The position numbers and the translations under genes were made by a program. A stretch of DNA of 64,000 bases from Streptomyces sp. B3I8 (GTDB lineage Bacteria; Actinomycetota; Actinomycetes; Streptomycetales; Streptomycetaceae). The notes under the pieces are model-generated. The model was not told the DNA's origin, searched no databases, and saw only the letters and a list, made by a program, of their open reading frames with translations. The DNA lies in assembly GCF_030816915.1 (NCBI RefSeq), contig NZ_JAUSYN010000002.1, positions 4,663,501 to 4,727,500 of the forward strand, in the 5' to 3' direction. Shown here piece by piece: positions 60,576 through 64,000 of this stretch. Positions within the stretch are counted from its first letter, which is position 1; each line of letters begins with the position of its first letter.

Positions 60576-62171
60576 ATGCATGTACTTCCACTGCTGATGC
60601 TGGTCGCGGGCAGTGCCGCGGTCGCCGGGGTCGCCAGGCGCACCCCCGTCCCCGCGCCGCTGCTGCTGGTCGCGGCGGGTCTGGCGGTCTCCTACGTCCC
60701 CGGGGTGCCCGGGTACGAACTCGACCCGGAGATCGTCCTGCCGCTGCTGCTGCCGCCCCTGCTCTACACGGCGGCCTCCGACAGCTCCTACCTCGACCTG
60801 CGGGCCCAACGCCGGCCGATCATGCTCCTGTCGGTCGGCTACGTGCTCTTCGCGACCCTGGCCGTCGGCTGGGTGGCCTACCTGCTCGTCCCGGGGCTGC
60901 CGCTGCCGGCCGCCCTGGTGCTGGGCGCGGTGGTGGCGCCCCCGGACGCGGTCGCGGCCACCGCGGTGGCCCGCAGGCTTGGACTGCCCTCCCGGCTGAC
61001 GACGATCCTTCAGGGCGAGTCCCTGGTGAACGACGCCACCGCGATCACCGCCTACAAGGTCGCGCTGGCCGCCGCCGTCGGCGCGGGCGCCACCTGGGCC
61101 GACGGCCTGGAGGAGTTCCTGCTGGCCTCGGTCGGCGGGGTCGTCGTCGGACTGCTGCTGATGGTGCCCCTGCACTGGCTGCGCACCCGCCTCACGGAGG
61201 CGCTGCTGCAGAACACGCTCTCCCTGCTCATCCCGTTCGTCGCCTACGGCGTCGCCGAACAGCTCCACGCCTCCGGGGTGCTCGCCGTGGTCGTCGTCGC
61301 CCTCTATCTGGGCCACCACAACTGGGAGGTCGACTTCGCCACCCGGCTCCAGGAGGAGGCGGTGTGGAAGATGGTGGCGTTCCTGCTGGAGTCGGCGGTG
61401 TTCGCGCTCATCGGACTGCAGCTTCCGGTCGTCCTCAGGGGCCTCGGCGAGAACGAGGGCACCCGCGCGGCGGTCTACGCGGTCGTCCTCTTCCTCGTGG
61501 TCGTCGCGGTCCGCTTCCTCTGGGTGTTCCCCAGCACCTTCCTGCCCCGGATCCTCTCCGCCCGCGTGCGGCGCAACGAGGAGAACCCCACCTGGAAGAG
61601 TCCGCTCATCATCGGCTGGGCCGGCATGCGGGGCGTGGTGTCGCTCGCCGTCGCCTTCTCCGTGCCGCTCACCGTGCACGGCGGCGCCCCTTTCCCCGAA
61701 CGGAACCTGATCCTGTTCCTGACGTTCACCACGGTGATCTGCACCCTCGTGGTGCAGGGCCTGACCCTGCCCCCGCTGATCCGCCGGCTCAGGCTGCCCA
61801 GGCCCGACCCGCAGAGCGTGACGCTGGCCGAGGCCAACGCCCAGGCGCAGGCCTCCCGCGTCGCCGAACAGCGTCTGCGGGACCTCCTCGCCGACGAGCG
61901 CAACACCCTGCCGCCGCCCCTCGCCGATCGGCTCCGCGAGGTCCTGGAGCGGCGCCGCAACGCCGTCTGGGAGCGCCTCGGCTCGGTCAACCCGGTCACT
62001 GGGGAGAGCGTCGACGACACCTACCGCCGACTGTCCCGGGAGATGATCGGCGCCGAACGCGAGATGTTCGTACGTCTGCGCGACGGCCGCTACATCGACG
62101 ACGAGATGCTCCGTACCCTGCTGCGCCGCCTCGATCTGGAGGAGGCGGCCGCCTTCCGGGAGACCACGTGA
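60576..62171 (+). CDS. Na+/H+ antiporter (CPA1/NhaP type)
   Basis: A 531-residue antiporter with about 12 transmembrane segments from residue 1 to 400, ending with a soluble 130-residue tail. The ion-site motifs are GAVVAPPDAVAATAVARRLGL and ESLVNDATAITAYK (the ND motif of electroneutral CPA1). GWAGMRGVVSLAVAF is a further family signature. The cytoplasmic tail has a helical AEANAQAQASRVAEQRLRD segment. The ATG at 60576 is preceded by CAGGA. It is divergent from the UBP zinc-finger gene. Confidence 0.92.
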   Translation: MHVLPLLMLVAGSAAVAGVARRTPVPAPLLLVAAGLAVSYVPGVPGYELDPEIVLPLLLPPLLYTAASDSSYLDLRAQRRPIMLLSVGYVLFATLAVGWVAYLLVPGLPLPAALVLGAVVAPPDAVAATAVARRLGLPSRLTTILQGESLVNDATAITAYKVALAAAVGAGATWADGLEEFLLASVGGVVVGLLLMVPLHWLRTRLTEALLQNTLSLLIPFVAYGVAEQLHASGVLAVVVVALYLGHHNWEVDFATRLQEEAVWKMVAFLLESAVFALIGLQLPVVLRGLGENEGTRAAVYAVVLFLVVVAVRFLWVFPSTFLPRILSARVRRNEENPTWKSPLIIGWAGMRGVVSLAVAFSVPLTVHGGAPFPERNLILFLTFTTVICTLVVQGLTLPPLIRRLRLPRPDPQSVTLAEANAQAQASRVAEQRLRDLLADERNTLPPPLADRLREVLERRRNAVWERLGSVNPVTGESVDDTYRRLSREMIGAEREMFVRLRDGRYIDDEMLRTLLRRLDLEEAAAFRETT

Positions 62172-62187
62172 GCCGTGTTCCTCCCCG

Positions 62188-62211
62188 ACCGGCCGCCGAC
62201 CGCCGGCCGGT
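62188..62211. terminator. Short hairpin between antiporter and PLP-enzyme genes
   Basis: Seven-bp stem ACCGGCC/GGCCGGT (62188-62194 with 62205-62211) with a 10-base loop between convergent stops; weak. Confidence 0.4.
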
Positions 62212-63246
62212 TCAGGGGAACGGGCGGCCGGTGATCACCGCCGCGAGGGTCGTGCCGAGCGGGAAGGCGCCCCGTTCCGTCAGCGTGAGGAGCGCGGACA
62301 GCATTTTGGCCACATACAGCCGTTCGACGGGCAGCCCGTGCCGTTCCTCGAAGTCCTGTGCGAACGCCTCCAGCATGGGCGTCGTACGGCCGTAGCCACC
62401 GCAGTGGAAGCCGTCCTCCAGCCACCAGTCGCCGCGCCGACCGCCGAACGCCCGCTCCTGGAGGGCGGCCGTCTCGCCGGTCAGGAAACCGCCCTTGAGC
62501 ACCGGTATCCCGAGAGCGCGCTGTCCCGGGCCCAGCCCGGCCGCCAGCCCGGCGAGCGTGCCTCCGGTGCCGCAGGGCACCGCGACGACGTCCGCACGGC
62601 CGCGCAGTTCCTCGCCGAGGGCCCGGCAGCCGCGCACGGCACGGGCGTTGCTGCCGCCCTCGGGCACCACGTAGGCGTCCTCGGCGCCCGCCGTCCGCAG
62701 CAGCGCGGCCAGCGTCCCCGGCTCGGACTTGCGGCGGTACGCCGCCCGGTCGGTGAAGTGCAGCCGCATCCCGTCGGCCGCGCAGCGCGCCAGGGAGGCG
62801 TTGAGGGGCCGCTCGGCCAGCTCCTGCCCGCGCACCACCCCGACGGTCTCCAGCCCCAGCAGCCGGCCCGCGGCGGCGGTGGCGCGCAGATGGTTGGAGT
62901 AGGCGCCCCCGAAGGTGACCACGGGCCGTCCGGCCGCCGCGGCGAGATTGGGCACGAGCTTGCGCCACTTGTTGCCGACCAGCCGCGGATGGATCAGGTC
63001 GTCCCGCTTCAGCACGAGCCGCACGCCGTACTGGCCGAACCGCTCGTCCACCACGTCCTGGAGGGGCGAGGGCAGCCGGGGGCGCGGGGCGATGCCGCCG
63101 AGGGAGCCGGGCACGCCGGCCGCGCCGGGCGTCTCACGGGTCGCGAGCGTCTCGGGCATCTCACAGGTCCCGGGAGTCTTGGCCATCTCACGGGTCCCGG
63201 GTGTTTCGCGCGTCCTGGGCGTCTCGGGAACGTCGGAGCCGGTCAT
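62212..63246 (-). CDS. PLP-dependent enzyme, D-cysteine desulfhydrase/ACC-deaminase-like
   Basis: A 344-residue fold-type II PLP enzyme. The lysine motif LVGNKWRKL holds the Schiff-base lysine, the aromatic/serine loop is TFGGAYSNHLRATAAAG, and the phosphate-binding loop is GTGGTLAGLAAGL. ACC deaminase and D-cysteine desulfhydrase cannot be told apart without comparing catalytic residues. The N-terminal 55 residues are a Thr/Glu/Arg/Pro repetitive extension with repeated RETPGT-like units not seen in compact family members; the catalytic domain begins near residue 55. The ATG at 63246 is used; an ATG seven codons upstream is also possible. Confidence 0.85.
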   Translation of the reverse strand: MTGSDVPETPRTRETPGTREMAKTPGTCEMPETLATRETPGAAGVPGSLGGIAPRPRLPSPLQDVVDERFGQYGVRLVLKRDDLIHPRLVGNKWRKLVPNLAAAAGRPVVTFGGAYSNHLRATAAAGRLLGLETVGVVRGQELAERPLNASLARCAADGMRLHFTDRAAYRRKSEPGTLAALLRTAGAEDAYVVPEGGSNARAVRGCRALGEELRGRADVVAVPCGTGGTLAGLAAGLGPGQRALGIPVLKGGFLTGETAALQERAFGGRRGDWWLEDGFHCGGYGRTTPMLEAFAQDFEERHGLPVERLYVAKMLSALLTLTERGAFPLGTTLAAVITGRPFP

Positions 63247-63377
63247 TCGAACATTGTCCGTGCGCATCCTGAGAACCGTCCACGCGCCGCCCACGCGCGT
63301 TCGCCCCCGGTGCGGGACCGAGGGGCCGGCCGGCGCACGGACGGGCCGGGTGAGCGCGGCGGAGCGGCCGGGCGGGG

Positions 63378-63968
63378 TCACTTCAGCCGGTCCCGGATGC
63401 GCGCGCGCATCGATGCCATGGTGAACCCCCGCGGGTCCACCTTCCCCGGCTGCCACTCCAGGTGCCCGATCACGGACCTCTCCGTCCACCCGTGCTGCCG
63501 GCACACCGCCGCCGACACCCGCTCTATGGCCTCCAACTGCGCCTTGGGCCACGGGTCCTCACCGTCGCCCAGGTTCTCGCACTCGAACCCGTAGAAGTGC
63601 CGGTTGCCGTCCGTGTTCGCCTCGTTGTCGTGCGGCAGCGCCTTCTCCGCGACGACCGCGCGGAGCACGTCGTCGTCCCCGAGCCCCGCGTGGTTGGCGC
63701 GGCCGTAGCCGACGAGGTGGACCACGCCGTCCTTGGTGATCACCCCGTGGCACAGCGGTCCCGGCAGGTCCGCGTAGCCCTTGCGGCACAGTTCCACCGT
63801 GGCGGCGGCGCCCGAGGTGACCGTGTGGTGGATCATCACGCCGTTCACCGGCCCCCACGGGCCCTTGTGGTTGCGGTTGTGGTGCTTCCAGTCGCCGACC
63901 TCGACGACGGTGACGCCCTCGTCCCTGAGCGCGTGCAGGAACGCGGTCGCGGACATGGGTGACGCCAT
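63378..63968 (-). CDS. N-acetylmuramoyl-L-alanine amidase (Amidase_2 type)
   Basis: A 196-residue zinc amidase of the T7-lysozyme/PGRP type. Zinc ligands are the first histidine in VMIHHTVT, the second in ANHAGLGD or GHLEWQPGK, with GDGEDP and YGFECEN as family context. An N-terminal VEVGDWKHHNRNHKGPWGP precedes the zinc site. It lacks a signal peptide, so it either acts inside the cell or is exported non-classically; such proteins often come from phage endolysins, but no phage genes surround it. The ATG at 63968 follows GAGGAGGCGGC. Confidence 0.9.
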   Translation of the reverse strand: MASPMSATAFLHALRDEGVTVVEVGDWKHHNRNHKGPWGPVNGVMIHHTVTSGAAATVELCRKGYADLPGPLCHGVITKDGVVHLVGYGRANHAGLGDDDVLRAVVAEKALPHDNEANTDGNRHFYGFECENLGDGEDPWPKAQLEAIERVSAAVCRQHGWTERSVIGHLEWQPGKVDPRGFTMASMRARIRDRLK

Positions 63969-64000
63969 GCCGCCTCCTCGTGTGCTGGGGGCGGCCGCCT

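Noticed and set aside
63378..63968. Prophage remnant suggested by the endolysin-like amidase
   Set aside because: Neighbouring genes are chromosomal and no integrase, tail or holin gene is seen; tRNA genes near 21.6 and 24 kb lack attachment-site repeats beyond their own identity.

Overview
The window is chromosomal DNA from a Streptomyces-type actinomycete. It shows very high GC with strongly GC-biased third codon positions, many GTG starts, WhiB-family regulators, sigR-rsrA, DasR with dasABC, class Ia nrdABS under a B12 riboswitch, and an epi-isozizaene synthase/CYP170 pair. I recognise the gene order from memory as matching the conserved S. coelicolor core around SCO5178-SCO5245; I could not align it. 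I see no prophage, insertion sequence or CRISPR array.

Layout. 0-5 kb: NudC (5' end missing), a mycoredoxin with a sigma-R type promoter, UvrD2 helicase, then wblC (whiB7) behind a long leader holding an upstream ORF and an attenuator. 5-12 kb: ABC1 kinase-like protein overlapping a ThiF/E1-like protein, a DUF45 metallopeptidase, and a three-gene TerD/AIM24 operon. 12-24 kb: Nudix and zinc metalloprotease genes, an atypical SDR, MoaE, a Lon-like PDZ protease (YlbL type), PPA1309, UPF0182, and two identical initiator tRNA genes flanking a Sel1-repeat protein. 24-32 kb: Fur-family regulator, CBS protein, HisN, TetR, SMR transporter, RsgA, AroA, M50 protease, SRAP protein. 32-40 kb: hydrolase, sigR-rsrA, TPR protein, peptide deformylase, eizA-cyp170. 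39-46 kb: nrdS/nrdB/nrdA, a sodium:solute symporter and its DUF3311 partner. 46-54 kb: dasR, dasABC, a GH3 N-acetylglucosaminidase and nagB, with five DasR-type operators. 54-64 kb: PdtaS kinase, wblE, a diacylglycerol kinase-like gene, sigH with its anti-sigma gene, a UBP zinc-finger/antiporter pair, a PLP enzyme and an amidase.

How the parts connect. Two regulatory themes stand out. One is redox and antibiotic stress: mycoredoxin, wblC, sigR-rsrA, wblE and sigH all lie here, and both the sigR and mycoredoxin upstream regions carry an exact GGGAAT-N18-GTT. The other is aminosugar use: DasR operators cover dasR-dasA and nagB, tying chitobiose uptake, GlcNAc release and GlcN-6-P deamination together. 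Ribonucleotide reduction appears doubly controlled, by a cobalamin riboswitch and by paired NrdR-like boxes. Several genes have a -10-like hexamer 6-7 nt before their start codon, which predicts leaderless transcripts. The least understood pieces are the TerD/AIM24 operon, the ABC1-ThiF overlap and the UBP zinc-finger/antiporter pair.
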